From assembly GCF_025141175.1 (NCBI RefSeq), contig NZ_CP081159.1:1-60397 (forward strand): a DNA stretch of 60,397 bases, given 5' to 3'. This document shows positions 9,379 through 18,542 of this stretch, one piece after another (the first letter of the stretch is position 1; each line of letters starts with the position of its first letter). The notes beneath the pieces are model-generated. The model worked only from the letters and a program-made list of their open reading frames with translations. It searched no databases and was not told the origin of the DNA. Origin of the DNA: Jannaschia sp. M317 (lineage in GTDB: Bacteria; Pseudomonadota; Alphaproteobacteria; Rhodobacterales; Rhodobacteraceae). The position numbers were made by a program, and so were the translations under genes.

Positions 9379-9792
9379 GTGCCTTTCGCGCATTTGTCAT
9401 TTCAGGGGCGGGCCGTGTCGAAAGGGCCGTCCCTGGAGCGATCAAGCACAGGCTCACTGGCCCTGTTTGGATCCAATTCTGGGGAATTTGATGGGGCCAA
9501 GGGGGATCAGGGCGATGCGGCGCGGAATCGAGCAGTGACTTGCTGCACCTGCACAAAAATACCGCGAACATTGAATTTTCCCGGCTTCGCCGTGCGGGAT
9601 GCTGGATATTTGGGCGCTCAGGCCGCCTATGATCTGACGATCAACTGCGCACAGGTGCTCAGGCGGTCCAATGGTGGTTGCGGTCACCCCCGGCGCGCTG
9701 AATCGTTAAGCCCCTGGTGCTGCCGGACCCCCATTTCGGCAATAACTGGCCCCTGATTCAGGACCGGATAAAATTTGAAAGGAGTGGCTGCG
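9379..9792. promoter_or_regulatory. Divergent control region between the cupin operon and the MocR gene
   Basis: This 414-bp stretch has no convincing gene. It must hold promoters for both divergent units. The sequence ACTGGCCC(C)TG occurs twice in the same orientation (9456-9465 and 9745-9755). The first copy is followed by the palindrome TTGGATCCAA (9467-9476), the second by CCTGATTCAGG (9752-9762). MocR-type regulators often bind direct repeats, so these are candidate operators. The RBS for MocR is AGGAG at 9780-9784. Confidence 0.5.
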
Positions 9793-11298
9793 ATGACGCT
9801 CTCGATGACATTACAGCGCGATTCGGAGACCTCGCTGCAAAGTCAGATCTTTGATCGTGTGCGCGAGATGATCCTGAACGGCAGCCTGCGCGGGGGCATG
9901 GCGCTGACGCCGTCACGAACCCTGTCCAAACAGCTCAACGTGTCCCGCAACACCGTGACCCTGGCCTATGACCGCCTGGTGGCCGAGGGCTATGTCACAT
10001 CGAAGGGAACGGCCGGCCTGGTCGTCACGTCGATCCCGCCGGACCATTTCCTGGCCGTCGCCAACGCGGCCGAGGCCAGCCCGGTGTTCCCGCTCGATCA
10101 CAACAACCCGATTGCCGATGGGACACCCATGCTGTGCTACGCGGGGATCCCCGGCGGTGAAACCAATGGACCCGCCTATGACTTCTGGGTGGGCCGTTCG
10201 GCGGCGGATGCCTTTCCGCTGGATACCTGGCGACGACTGGCCATGCGCCGATTGGCTCAATCGCCCCGGCATCTGACAGATTACTGCGATCCGGCGGGGC
10301 TGCACGATCTGCGCAACGCAATCGCCCGTCATCTGGCGCGCAACCGCGGCATGACCGTTTCGGCCGATCAGATCATCGTCACCTCCGGCAGTCAGGACGG
10401 CATCAGCCTGGTTCTCAATCTGCTGCGACCGCAGGTCCGACGGCTGTGCATCGAGACGCCGGGGTACAACGGGGCAAAGATGCTGTTTGACCGCGAATCC
10501 CTGCCGCTAGAGGCGGTCGCGGTGGATGCCAACGGCCTGACCGTCGCGGATCTGCCGCGTGGCAAGGGCAACCTGGCCTTCGTTACCCCGTCGCATCAGT
10601 TCCCGACCGGCGTGATGCTGTCGCTGTCGCGTCGGCTGGAGCTGTTGAAGTGGGCCACGGCGACCGAGAGCTTCGTTCTGGAAGACGACTATGACAGCGA
10701 CTTCCGCTACGAAGGCGCACCGCTGACGCCGCTGGCGATGCTCGACCGATCCCGGCGGGTTTTCTATCTGGGGACCTTTTCCAAATCCATCGGCGCGGGC
10801 GTCCGTATCGGATTTGTCGTGGTGCCGCGCGCCATGGTCGACGACGCGCGCGAGATGAAGGCCGCGATGAGCAACGGCCAGTCCTGGCTGGAGCAGGCAA
10901 TCCTGGCAGATTTCATCGACCAGGGCCATTTCGAACGGCATCTGCGCAAGTTGCACAAGATCTACAAGGCGCGGCGCAACCGGCTGATCACGGCCCTGAA
11001 CGACGCCTTTGGCCCGCGTCCCATCACCGGACAGGATGGCGGTTTGCACCTGGTCTGGCGTCTGCCAAGCGGCGCGCCAGATGCCCGCCACATCCAGATT
11101 CAGGCGCGCGATCTCGGGGTGGGCGTCTACGCGCCCTCAAGCGGTGCGGCGTTCGACATAGACGAGAACGCCCCGGATGATCGCCTGATCTTCGGCTACT
11201 CCTCCCTGACCGAAGAGAACATCGACAAGGCCGTCAAACTTCTCCGGACTTTGATCGGGGCGCAGTCCGGGACTGTGGGGGAAGGTGCCAGGCCGTGA
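9793..11298 (+). CDS. MocR-type transcriptional regulator (GntR wHTH + PLP aminotransferase-like domain)
   Basis: A 501-residue regulator. An N-terminal GntR-type winged helix (about 10-80: SLQSQIFDRVREMI, PSRTLSKQLNVSRNTVTLAYDRL, AEGYVTSKGTAG) is fused to a fold-type I aminotransferase-like domain. The PLP lysine is probably K331 in GTFSKSIGAG, with the supporting DDYDSDFRY before it. The ATG at 9793 is chosen because AGGAG lies 8 nt upstream; an in-frame TTG at 9775 has no RBS. It is divergent from the cupin/FprA/ABC/Mo-enzyme unit, so it is the likely regulator of that unit. This hints at an amine, amino acid or PLP-reactive effector. Confidence 0.93.
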   Translation: MTLSMTLQRDSETSLQSQIFDRVREMILNGSLRGGMALTPSRTLSKQLNVSRNTVTLAYDRLVAEGYVTSKGTAGLVVTSIPPDHFLAVANAAEASPVFPLDHNNPIADGTPMLCYAGIPGGETNGPAYDFWVGRSAADAFPLDTWRRLAMRRLAQSPRHLTDYCDPAGLHDLRNAIARHLARNRGMTVSADQIIVTSGSQDGISLVLNLLRPQVRRLCIETPGYNGAKMLFDRESLPLEAVAVDANGLTVADLPRGKGNLAFVTPSHQFPTGVMLSLSRRLELLKWATATESFVLEDDYDSDFRYEGAPLTPLAMLDRSRRVFYLGTFSKSIGAGVRIGFVVVPRAMVDDAREMKAAMSNGQSWLEQAILADFIDQGHFERHLRKLHKIYKARRNRLITALNDAFGPRPITGQDGGLHLVWRLPSGAPDARHIQIQARDLGVGVYAPSSGAAFDIDENAPDDRLIFGYSSLTEENIDKAVKLLRTLIGAQSGTVGEGARP

Positions 11299-11341
11299 GA
11301 GCATTATCGGTCAACCGCGATGGGAAAAGCCAACGGTAATC

Positions 11342-11360
11342 ATGATTATGTAATAATCAT
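11342..11360. repeat. AT-rich inverted repeat after the MocR gene
   Basis: ATGATTAT and ATAATCAT are perfect 8-bp arms around GTA. It lies 44 nt after the MocR stop, just before the long GC-rich hairpin. It may be part of the termination region; there is no evidence for another role. Confidence 0.5.
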
Positions 11361-11389
11361 TGCCAGACCGACGTCACGCAAGGGCAAAG

Positions 11390-11427
11390 CCTCCGGGACC
11401 AAGGGCCCGCGCCCTTGGTCCCGGAGG
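11390..11427. terminator. Bidirectional transcription terminator
   Basis: A perfect 17-bp stem (CCTCCGGGACCAAGGGC and its complement) with a CCGC loop lies between two convergent genes, the MocR gene on the plus strand and the aldehyde dehydrogenase gene on the minus strand. No long T tract follows, as is usual in GC-rich alphaproteobacteria. Confidence 0.8.
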
Positions 11428-11441
11428 TAACCCCGGTGACA

Positions 11442-12875
11442 TCAGTACTTCATATAGACGGTCCGCTTTTGCAGGTATCCTTCGATCCCGTGAATGCCGT
11501 CTTCGCCGCCCAGACCGCTCTGCTTGTGGCCGTTGTGGTAGCCCTGGATGTAGCCGACGATCCCCTTGTTGAGGAAGATCGTGCCCGTCTCCATCCGCTG
11601 GATCGCGTCCATGTAGACCGACGGGTTCCGCGTCCAGAGATAGGCCGACAAGCCGTCGGGGCGGGAGTTTGTGATCGCCAGCGCGGCCTCGTAGTCCGGG
11701 ATGCGGACGATCGGCATGACCGGGCCGAACAGTTCCTCGGCGACGGCGGGGCTGTCGCCTGTCGCGCCCAGCAGGATCGTCGGCTCGTAATAGTGGCCGC
11801 GCGCGAAATCGCCCACGCCGCGCTTGCCGCCAAGCGCCACCTCCGCCCCGGAGGAGACGGCCCGCGCGACCAACTCCTCGATCCGCGAAAGCGACCCGGC
11901 GGTCGACACCGGGCCCATGCCCGCGTTCCTCATCGGATCGGCCAGCCGGACCTCTGCGGCGCGCTTCAGCAGCTTGTCGGTGAACTCATCGGCCACCGCC
12001 TCTTCGACCAACACGCTTTCGTTGCAGATACAGACCTGGCCCGCATTGGCGAAACGCGCGATCACGGCGGCCTCGACCGCCGCGTCGATATCGGCATCCT
12101 TCAGCACGATGAAGGGCGCGTTGCCCCCCAGCTCCAGCGAGAGCGCGGCGAGGTTGTGGGATGCGGCGCGGGCGATCGCCTGCCCCGCGCGGATCGACCC
12201 GGTGACCGAGACGAGCCGCGTGCGCGGATCCTCGACCAGGGCCTGACCCAGATCGGCCCCGCTACCGGTGACCAGACCGACGACGCCCTTGGGCACGCCC
12301 GCCGCCTCGACGATGCGGCAGAATTCGACGCCGGTGACCGGGGTCGCCTCATGCGGTTTCAGGACCATGGTGTTGCCGGTGACCAGCGCCGGGCCCAGTT
12401 TCCGACCGATCAGGGCCAGCGGATAGTTGTAGGCGCAGATGCCGATGGTGACGCCGTAGGGCACGCGGTAGATATACAGCTGCTCGTTCGGGGCATCGGC
12501 GGGAAAGATCTCGCCTTGGATGCGGCGCGCGGCTTCGGCGGCATAGGTCATGTAGCGGACGGTGTCGTCCACCTCGAACCCGGCCTCGTCCAGGGTCTTG
12601 CCCTGTTCCGCCACCAGCAGCCGGGCAAAGTGATCGCGTTCCGCGGCCAGCCCTTCGGCAATCTTGTAGAGATAGCCGGCCCGTTCGATCGGCGGCAACA
12701 TGGCCCAGGCGACGCGCGCCTCTTCGGCGGCGTCGATGGCGCGGCGGGCGTCCTCGGCGGTGCAGGCGGGCACCTGGGCAAAGATCTCACCGGTGGCCGG
12801 GTTTTCGACCGGCAGCATCCCGCCGCCCGTCGCGCCCACCCATTCGCCCGCGATAAAGCACTTGTAGCTGTCCAT
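11442..12875 (-). CDS. NAD(P)-dependent aldehyde dehydrogenase, AldA-like
   Basis: A cytoplasmic aldehyde dehydrogenase of 477 residues, close in length and sequence pattern to lactaldehyde/glycolaldehyde dehydrogenase AldA. Catalytic residues E248 (LELGG) and C282 (AGQVCIC) are present. The end [19 protein letters not shown] is AldA-like. The start at 12875 follows GGAGGAAG. It is the last gene of the minus-strand TRAP/enoyl-CoA hydratase/IclR/CoA-transferase unit, 24 nt after the CoA transferase, and ends at a strong terminator. It probably oxidises an aldehyde intermediate to the acid; the substrate is not known. Confidence 0.92.
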   Translation of the reverse strand: MDSYKCFIAGEWVGATGGGMLPVENPATGEIFAQVPACTAEDARRAIDAAEEARVAWAMLPPIERAGYLYKIAEGLAAERDHFARLLVAEQGKTLDEAGFEVDDTVRYMTYAAEAARRIQGEIFPADAPNEQLYIYRVPYGVTIGICAYNYPLALIGRKLGPALVTGNTMVLKPHEATPVTGVEFCRIVEAAGVPKGVVGLVTGSGADLGQALVEDPRTRLVSVTGSIRAGQAIARAASHNLAALSLELGGNAPFIVLKDADIDAAVEAAVIARFANAGQVCICNESVLVEEAVADEFTDKLLKRAAEVRLADPMRNAGMGPVSTAGSLSRIEELVARAVSSGAEVALGGKRGVGDFARGHYYEPTILLGATGDSPAVAEELFGPVMPIVRIPDYEAALAITNSRPDGLSAYLWTRNPSVYMDAIQRMETGTIFLNKGIVGYIQGYHNGHKQSGLGGEDGIHGIEGYLQKRTVYMKY

Positions 12876-12899
12876 GGTTCTTCCTCCTCCGATGCGCCG

Positions 12900-14066
12900 T
12901 CAGACGGCGTCGGCCTTGTCGATATGTTGCGAAGTATGCGCGCCAAGCGCGGGGGCCCCGACCCCGGAGGTCAGAAGCCCGCCGTCCAATCGGATCGGAC
13001 AGCGCGTGGTCCTGGCCTCGCGCCCGTCGGCGGTGCGCATCGTCATGAGCGGGGAGAGCGCGGCGAACCCCTCGGTCCGGGACAGCCGCGCCCAATCCAG
13101 CACCTCGGCGCACCAGACGTCCGCAGGTTCCAGCACGTCGAGCCAGGCCTGCGTCGGCCGCGTCTTCAGGGCGGCGGCGATGATCGGCTTGATCTCGTCG
13201 CGGCGCCCAAAGGCCTCGGGTTGGGCGAAGTCGTTCAGCGCCGGGCAATCCAGCAGATCGGCCAGCACTGCCAGCGGCACCATGGCCAGCGCCAGCCAGC
13301 CATCGGCGGTGGCATAGATGCCGTAGGGGGCCGCGCCATAGACGTTGGCGTTGGAAATCTCTGTCCGGCTGGGCAGGGTGTCGTCGTTGAAAAAGGCGGT
13401 CAGCTGCTCGAACTGCAGGTCCATGGCCGAGGACATCAAGTCCACTTCGACCAGCCCGCCCTGCCCCGACACCCCACGCCGCACCAGCATCGACAGAATG
13501 CCCTGCACAAGGTTGTTGCCGGTCGCGATGTCGAGCAGCGCAAAGCCCACGGGCACCGGCCCCTGTGCCCGGTCGCCCTGCAACCAGCACATCCCCGACA
13601 ACGATTGCGCCAGCAGATCCTGCCCCGGCTTGTCGCGCCAGGGACCATCATTGCCGTAGCCGGTGACATGGCCATAGACGATGCCGGGGTTCACCGCGCG
13701 CACCGTTTCGATGTCCAGCCCGATCCGGTCCATCACACCGGGGCGGAAGTTGTGGATCATCACATCCGCCTCGGCCACCAGCCGTTTGACGGCGGCGAGG
13801 TCGGCGGGGTTCTTCAGGTCGGCGGCCACGCTTTGCTTGCCGCGATTGAAGGTGTGGAACAGCAGGGAGCTGTCATCCAGTTTCTGGTCGTTGATCACCA
13901 GACCCCGGCACAGGTCCCCGCCCTTGGGGCGCTCGATCTTGATGACCGTGGCCCCCAGGTCGGCCAGCCGCAGCGCGGCGGCGGGGCCCGCCAGGAACTG
14001 GGCGAAGTCGAGAACCTTCAGTCCGGCAAGGGGGCGATCTTCGGGGGCCAGGATCGGCAAGGACAT
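12900..14066 (-). CDS. Family III CoA transferase (CaiB/BaiF)
   Basis: A 388-residue cytoplasmic enzyme that moves CoA between carboxylic acids. The family pattern is clear: GLKVLDFAQFLAGPAAALRLADLGATVIKIE, GGDLCRG, and the catalytic aspartate in GQDLLAQSLSG. It sits after an operator-like 46-bp palindrome and before an aldehyde dehydrogenase. With the enoyl-CoA hydratase upstream it suggests activation of an imported carboxylate to its CoA thioester followed by hydration or dehydration. Carnitine CoA transferase is one member of this family, but nothing in the sequence fixes the acid. Confidence 0.92.
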   Translation of the reverse strand: MSLPILAPEDRPLAGLKVLDFAQFLAGPAAALRLADLGATVIKIERPKGGDLCRGLVINDQKLDDSSLLFHTFNRGKQSVAADLKNPADLAAVKRLVAEADVMIHNFRPGVMDRIGLDIETVRAVNPGIVYGHVTGYGNDGPWRDKPGQDLLAQSLSGMCWLQGDRAQGPVPVGFALLDIATGNNLVQGILSMLVRRGVSGQGGLVEVDLMSSAMDLQFEQLTAFFNDDTLPSRTEISNANVYGAAPYGIYATADGWLALAMVPLAVLADLLDCPALNDFAQPEAFGRRDEIKPIIAAALKTRPTQAWLDVLEPADVWCAEVLDWARLSRTEGFAALSPLMTMRTADGREARTTRCPIRLDGGLLTSGVGAPALGAHTSQHIDKADAV

Positions 14067-14070
14067 CTGT

Positions 14071-14116
14071 CACACCTGCAAGTTACTTTCATTTGTGAAA
14101 ATAGCTTGCAGGTGTG
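14071..14116. promoter_or_regulatory. 46-bp near-perfect palindrome, candidate IclR operator before the CoA transferase
   Basis: The outer arms CACACCTGCAAG (14071-14082) and CTTGCAGGTGTG (14105-14116) are perfect complements. The inner 22 nt also pair except at three positions. Each half contains the element GAAAnTAaCTTGC-n2-rTGTG that recurs at 18499-18520 and 28424-28444. It fills most of the 57-nt gap between the IclR gene and the CoA transferase gene, so it likely controls an internal promoter. Confidence 0.7.
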
Positions 14117-14123
14117 CGGAAAG

Positions 14124-14891
14124 TCAATCGAGTGCGCCCAGCTCATGCGACAATTCGGCGGCCACATCGCGCAGGATGCGTAGCGCCTCATCGGGGCGGG
14201 TTTTCTGATCGGCCTGTGCGATGAACCCAGTGGTCAGCGCGGCGACCACGCCCCGGCTATCATGGATCGGCACGGAAAAGTTGCGCACCCCGTCGACCAG
14301 CCGGCTTTCGCTGTCATCGAAGCCTTCGGCGCGGATCTGCTCCATCCGGGTGGCAATGGCCGGGCGCGCGTCTTCGTCGAGGCGACGCAGGAACCGTGTC
14401 TGGACCGCCTCGGGCGAGAGCGCCAGGACCACCATCCCGGTCGAGGTCTGTTCCACCGGGAACATCGCCCCGATGCGCACCGAATATCCCGCAGGCCGGG
14501 GGCTTTTGACCGAGGCGAGGATCAGCACGTTGGCCCGGTTCAGGACGCCCAGGTGACATGATTGTTCCGTCAGGGCCGCGTAGCGTTCCATCAAGGGCAC
14601 GGCTGCGCGGATCAGCCGTTCGGTCGGGTCATAGCGATGCGACAGCTCGAACATCCGCAGGGTCAGGGCATATCGGTTGGTATGATCGTCCTGGTTCAGA
14701 TAGCCCCGTTCGCTCAGGTAGACGACGACGCGGTACAGCTCGCCCATGGTCCGACCCAGCCGGTCCACGATCTCGTTCATCGTCAGCCCCTCTGGCGCCT
14801 CGGCCAGCAGTTCCAGCACATCGAGCGCCTTCTCGACCGAGGGCACGGTGGATTTATTACGGGTCTTCTTGGGGGCTTGGTCGTCTGCCAT
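14124..14891 (-). CDS. IclR-family transcriptional regulator
   Basis: A 255-residue regulator. The N-terminal winged helix (about 15-75: VPSVEKALDVLELLAEAPEGLTMNEIVDRLG) is followed by an IclR effector domain. It lies inside the minus-strand catabolic operon, 12 nt after the enoyl-CoA hydratase. It is the natural candidate to bind the repeated operator-like element near 14071, 18499 and 28424. The effector is probably a carboxylate or CoA-pathway intermediate, by analogy with the family. Confidence 0.92.
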   Translation of the reverse strand: MADDQAPKKTRNKSTVPSVEKALDVLELLAEAPEGLTMNEIVDRLGRTMGELYRVVVYLSERGYLNQDDHTNRYALTLRMFELSHRYDPTERLIRAAVPLMERYAALTEQSCHLGVLNRANVLILASVKSPRPAGYSVRIGAMFPVEQTSTGMVVLALSPEAVQTRFLRRLDEDARPAIATRMEQIRAEGFDDSESRLVDGVRNFSVPIHDSRGVVAALTTGFIAQADQKTRPDEALRILRDVAAELSHELGALD

Positions 14892-14903
14892 GGGACCTCT
14901 GGG

Positions 14904-15653
14904 TCAGGGGGTTCCGTCCCTTTTAGCCGCTTCCACCTTGGCAAAACAGAGCGACATGAGCTCATTCTCAAGGCGCAGCCCCTGATCGACGCTCAGATCC
15001 ATGGCCCCGCGCACGGCGGATTTGACGGCCTGGGTCGCGACGGTGGAATGCGCGGCGATCTGTTCGGCGACCGCGCGGGCGCGGGTCAGCTCCTCTCCGG
15101 GGTCGACCAGGTACTCCACCATGCCGATGCGCGCGGCTTCTTCGGCGTCGAACCGGTCGCCGGTCAACAGGATACGCATGGCCTGACCGTATCCGCACAG
15201 CCGGGTCAGATGCTGCGCGGCACCACCCGCGCCGTTCCAGCCCAGCTGCACCTCGGGCGCAGAGAAAACGGCCGTGCGCGACACCACCCGCAAGTCGCAG
15301 GCCAGCGCGATTTCCAGCCCCCCGCCAAGCGCCCAGCCCTTGACGGCGGCAATCGCCGGTTTGCGCAGGCCCCGGATCGGCGGCAGGTAGTCGAACCGGT
15401 TCCGCCAGGCCCAGAAATCGGCGTAGCCCTCCAGCGCCTTGATGTCGGACCCGGCACAAAAGGCGCGCTCCCCTTCCCCGCGAAAGATCACCACGCGCAC
15501 CGTGTCATCCGCATCGGCGGCGGTACAGGCGGCGGCTATCCCGCGATACATCTCGGGTGTCAGCGCATTGTGCTTGGCCGGACGGTCCAGCACGATTTCG
15601 CCCACAGCACCGTTGGTTTCAAAGCGGACGGATCCGTCAGGGGTCTCGGTCAT
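14904..15653 (-). CDS. Enoyl-CoA hydratase/isomerase family protein
   Basis: A 249-residue crotonase-fold enzyme. The CoA-binding and oxyanion-hole segments are AFCAGSDIKALEGY and KGWALGGGLEIALACDLRVVS. The region around residue 130 (PEVQLGWNGAGGAAQHLTRLCG) replaces the usual E/PE.LG..P..G..Q with LGWNGAG, so the reaction may differ from plain hydration. The start overlaps the TRAP large permease stop by 4 nt, so it is translationally coupled to transport. It likely acts on the CoA thioester made by the CoA transferase encoded two genes downstream. Confidence 0.9.
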   Translation of the reverse strand: MTETPDGSVRFETNGAVGEIVLDRPAKHNALTPEMYRGIAAACTAADADDTVRVVIFRGEGERAFCAGSDIKALEGYADFWAWRNRFDYLPPIRGLRKPAIAAVKGWALGGGLEIALACDLRVVSRTAVFSAPEVQLGWNGAGGAAQHLTRLCGYGQAMRILLTGDRFDAEEAARIGMVEYLVDPGEELTRARAVAEQIAAHSTVATQAVKSAVRGAMDLSVDQGLRLENELMSLCFAKVEAAKRDGTP

Positions 15654-16942
15654 GGTTTTCCTAAGTCAAAACGCGCATCAGGCAGCCAGAGCGACAGCCC
15701 CGGCACGAAGGTCAGGATCAGCAGCATCACCATCAGCAGCGCGTAGAACGGCAACGCGGCCCGGATGAACGCCGGAATCGACACGCCGGTGATCGCGCAG
15801 GTGGTAAACATCAGGGTGCCCAAGGGCGGCGTGACGCCCGCGATGGTCAGGTTCAGCACCATGACCACGCCGAAATGCACCGGGTCCACGCCCACCTCGG
15901 TCACCACGGGCACCAGGATCGGCGTCAGCAGGATCAGCGCGGCGGACCCTTCGATGAACATGCCGACGAAGATCAGCAGAAGGTTGATGATCAACAACAG
16001 CAGGATCGGGTTGGACGTCAGCGCCGTCATCGCATCCGCCACGGTCGACGGGATGCGTTCCCATGTCATGTAGAACCCGAAAGCGTTGGCCATGCAGATC
16101 ACCAGCAGGATGATCGCCGTCGCTTCCAACGTCTGCGTCAGGATCGGGGCGATGTCGCGCCAGGACAGTTCGCGGTGCAGAACGCCCACGAAGACCGCGA
16201 ACAAGACGGCCATGGCCCCGGCCTCGGTCGGTGTGAACCAGCCAAAACGGATGCCGACCACGATGCCCACCGGCACCAGCAGGGCCAACCCCGCGCCGCG
16301 CAGCGACGCGCCGCGTTCGGCCCAGGTCTTCCGTTTGGGAAATGCCGGTTGCAGGTCCAGAACCCGCGCCTGCCAGGCGACGGTGACCATCATCGCGACA
16401 CAGATCAGAACACCCGGCACGATGCCCGCCAGGAACAGCCGTCCGATGGAGACGTCGCCCATGAACCCATAAAGGATCAGGCCGATCCCCGGCGGAATGA
16501 TGACCGAGATGATCGAGGAACAGGCCGTGACCGCGCTGCTGAACGGCGCGGCATAGCCTCGACGTGTCATCTCGGGGACCAGCACCTTGGCCTGCATCGC
16601 CGCATCGGCATTGGCCGACCCCGAAACGCCGCCCATCAAGGTCGACAGCAGCACGTTGACCTGCGCCAGCCCGCCGCGCCAATGGCCGGTCATCGCCTCG
16701 GCAAAGGCCATCATGCGGGTGGTGATGCCCGCGCGGTTCATCACCACACCGGTCATCACGAACAAGGGGATCGCCAGCAGCGGAAAGGAATGCGTGACCG
16801 CGACGGCCCGCTGAATAAAGATCTCGGGCGGCATCGCCCCCGAGGTCAGAAAGAAGATCATCGCCGCCATGCCGATGGCCAGGCCCACGGGCACGCCAAT
16901 GGCAATGAACAGCAACAACAGAAGGGCAGGCAGAAGCGTCAC
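15650..16942 (-). CDS. dctM: TRAP transporter large permease (DctM type)
   Basis: A 430-residue inner-membrane subunit with about 12 hydrophobic segments, which drives sodium-coupled uptake of carboxylates. Family patterns: MFFLTSG-like first helices, GGVSGSANADAAM, SVIIPPGIGLILYGFMG, GAMAVLFAVFVG, and the C-terminal TPPLGTLMFTTCAITGVS. The start is the GTG at 16942, which overlaps the DctQ stop by 4 nt; longer versions only read into the DctQ gene in another frame. It works with DctQ and DctP encoded just upstream. Confidence 0.92.
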   Translation of the reverse strand: MTLLPALLLLLFIAIGVPVGLAIGMAAMIFFLTSGAMPPEIFIQRAVAVTHSFPLLAIPLFVMTGVVMNRAGITTRMMAFAEAMTGHWRGGLAQVNVLLSTLMGGVSGSANADAAMQAKVLVPEMTRRGYAAPFSSAVTACSSIISVIIPPGIGLILYGFMGDVSIGRLFLAGIVPGVLICVAMMVTVAWQARVLDLQPAFPKRKTWAERGASLRGAGLALLVPVGIVVGIRFGWFTPTEAGAMAVLFAVFVGVLHRELSWRDIAPILTQTLEATAIILLVICMANAFGFYMTWERIPSTVADAMTALTSNPILLLLIINLLLIFVGMFIEGSAALILLTPILVPVVTEVGVDPVHFGVVMVLNLTIAGVTPPLGTLMFTTCAITGVSIPAFIRAALPFYALLMVMLLILTFVPGLSLWLPDARFDLGKP

Positions 16943-17421
16943 AGCAGATCCTCCGCCGGGGTGTCGGGACGGGGCCGGATCAGGCGCAGCGCCGCCGAGG
17001 CGGACATGACCGCGAACCCGATGGCGCAGGCCAGGTAGACATAGCTGAACGGGATATCCATCACCGGCGAGGGCCGGGTCGCACCCTTGCCCATCATCAC
17101 AAAGCTGAGCCAGGTGCAGTAGATCAGAAAGGCCAACACCAGCGCATCGCCAAGGCGTCGCACCCAGACGGCCAGCGCTTCGGGCAGCAGATCGACCAGC
17201 ATCGTGACCCGGATGTGCCGCCCGTCGCGGAAGGCCGTGGCCGCCCCGAGGAAGACGACCCAGGTGAACAAGATGCCGGACAGCTCTGTCGTCCAGACCG
17301 CGGGGCGTTCCGTGACATAGCGCGTCAGCACCCCCCACAGAACCGACAGGACGAGGACCGCAAGCGCGGTCCCCGCCACCGTCACCTCTGCTCGGCGGAG
17401 CAGCAGTGCAAACCGATCCAT
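16939..17421 (-). CDS. dctQ: TRAP transporter small permease (DctQ type)
   Basis: A 160-residue membrane protein with four helices, the small subunit of the TRAP carboxylate transporter. The family pattern TTELSGILFTWVVFLGAATAFRDGRHIRVTM is clear. I take the ATG at 17421 (MDRFALLLRR), which is 20 nt after the DctP stop; a longer frame would overlap DctP and has a low-complexity start. The RBS is weak. The stop overlaps the DctM start. Confidence 0.88.
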   Translation of the reverse strand: MDRFALLLRRAEVTVAGTALAVLVLSVLWGVLTRYVTERPAVWTTELSGILFTWVVFLGAATAFRDGRHIRVTMLVDLLPEALAVWVRRLGDALVLAFLIYCTWLSFVMMGKGATRPSPVMDIPFSYVYLACAIGFAVMSASAALRLIRPRPDTPAEDLL

Positions 17422-17440
17422 GGGCGGGAAACCCCGTAGA

Positions 17441-18421
17441 TCAGTTGTCGAGGATCGAACGGACCTGATCGTACAAGCCGTCGGACCAGTCGGGGAACTT
17501 GGTGTAGACATCCGCCGTCACCGCCTGGAACGCCGCCACATCGACATCGCGGTTAAAGGTGATGCCCTCCGCCTCCAGCTTGGCGATCCACTCCTCTTCG
17601 GAGTTCAGCATCAGGTCGGTCATGAACACGCCCGCCGCGACGGCTTCTTCGGCCATGACAGTCTGAATGTCGGCGGGCAGGCCGGCAAAAACGTCCGCGT
17701 TCATCATCAGGCCGGTGAAGCCCTTGAAGTGGCCTGTCAGGGAAATCGTGCTCTTGGTTTCGTGCAGCTTGGCCCCGAAAATCGACGGCAGCGGCGCCTC
17801 GGCCCCGTCCACCACCCCGGCGGACAGGCCCGAATAGACCTCCGACCAGGCCAGCTGCGTCGGACGCGCGCCCATGGCGTTGAACGTCTCGACCCACATG
17901 ATGTTCGGCGGCGTGCGGAAGGTCATGCCCGCGATGTCATCGGGGTTGGAAATGGCGACATCCGACAGCATGTGCCGCGACCCGAACAGCCAGTTCAGGG
18001 CCAGCAGTTCGATCCCCGCTTCGGCGCGCAGCTTGTCGGACAGCCCGGCGTAAAGATCGCTTTCGACGATCTTGGTGAAATCGCGCGGGTCTTCCATCAG
18101 GTAGGGGCCACCCAGGACGCCGAAATCGGGCACGAAGTCCGACAGGTAACCGGGGTCGGAAATGGTGATGATCGGGGCACCGGCGCGGACCTGCTCGAAT
18201 ACCTCGGGGTTGGTGCCCAGCGTCGCGTTCGGAAAGATGTCGATGGACACGGCGCCGTCGGTCCGCGCCTCCACCTGGTCCGCGAATCGCTCCATCGCCT
18301 GCTGCAACGGCTCCTTGTCGGAGGTCACGTGGGCAAGGCGGAATTCGTAATCGGCAGCCTGCGCAGACAGGCCCCCCAGCAGAACCGCGGACGCGGCAGC
18401 GGCGATGGTCTTGATGGTCAT
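17441..18421 (-). CDS. dctP: TRAP transporter substrate-binding protein (DctP type)
   Basis: A 326-residue periplasmic receptor with a Sec signal peptide (about 1-22, ending AQA). The mature protein starts ADYEFRLAHVTSDKEPLQQAMERFADQVEARTDGAV, a typical DctP opening. The conserved arginine that binds the ligand carboxylate is probably in FRTPPN. It is the first gene of the minus-strand operon. Its promoter region, shared with the divergent gene at 18543, carries one copy of the candidate IclR element. Confidence 0.92.
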   Translation of the reverse strand: MTIKTIAAAASAVLLGGLSAQAADYEFRLAHVTSDKEPLQQAMERFADQVEARTDGAVSIDIFPNATLGTNPEVFEQVRAGAPIITISDPGYLSDFVPDFGVLGGPYLMEDPRDFTKIVESDLYAGLSDKLRAEAGIELLALNWLFGSRHMLSDVAISNPDDIAGMTFRTPPNIMWVETFNAMGARPTQLAWSEVYSGLSAGVVDGAEAPLPSIFGAKLHETKSTISLTGHFKGFTGLMMNADVFAGLPADIQTVMAEEAVAAGVFMTDLMLNSEEEWIAKLEAEGITFNRDVDVAAFQAVTADVYTKFPDWSDGLYDQVRSILDN

Positions 18422-18498
18422 GGGTATCCCTCCTGATGCGGTGCGCCGGTCCTCCCCGGCGTGTCCGTCGCGGATGTCGTAGCATTTCGTTTGCGTAT

Positions 18499-18520
18499 TG
18501 GAAAGTAACTTTGATATGTG
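18499..18520 (+). promoter_or_regulatory. Second copy of the candidate IclR element, in the dctP / SBP-like divergent promoter
   Basis: TGGAAAGTAACTTTGATATG-TG matches each half of the 14071-14116 palindrome (AAGTTACTTTC on the other strand plus the CACA end). It lies 23 nt upstream of the ATG at 18543 and 78 nt upstream of dctP, where it could control both divergent units. Confidence 0.6.
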
Positions 18521-18542
18521 GAAATTAGTGAGGGAGAATAGA

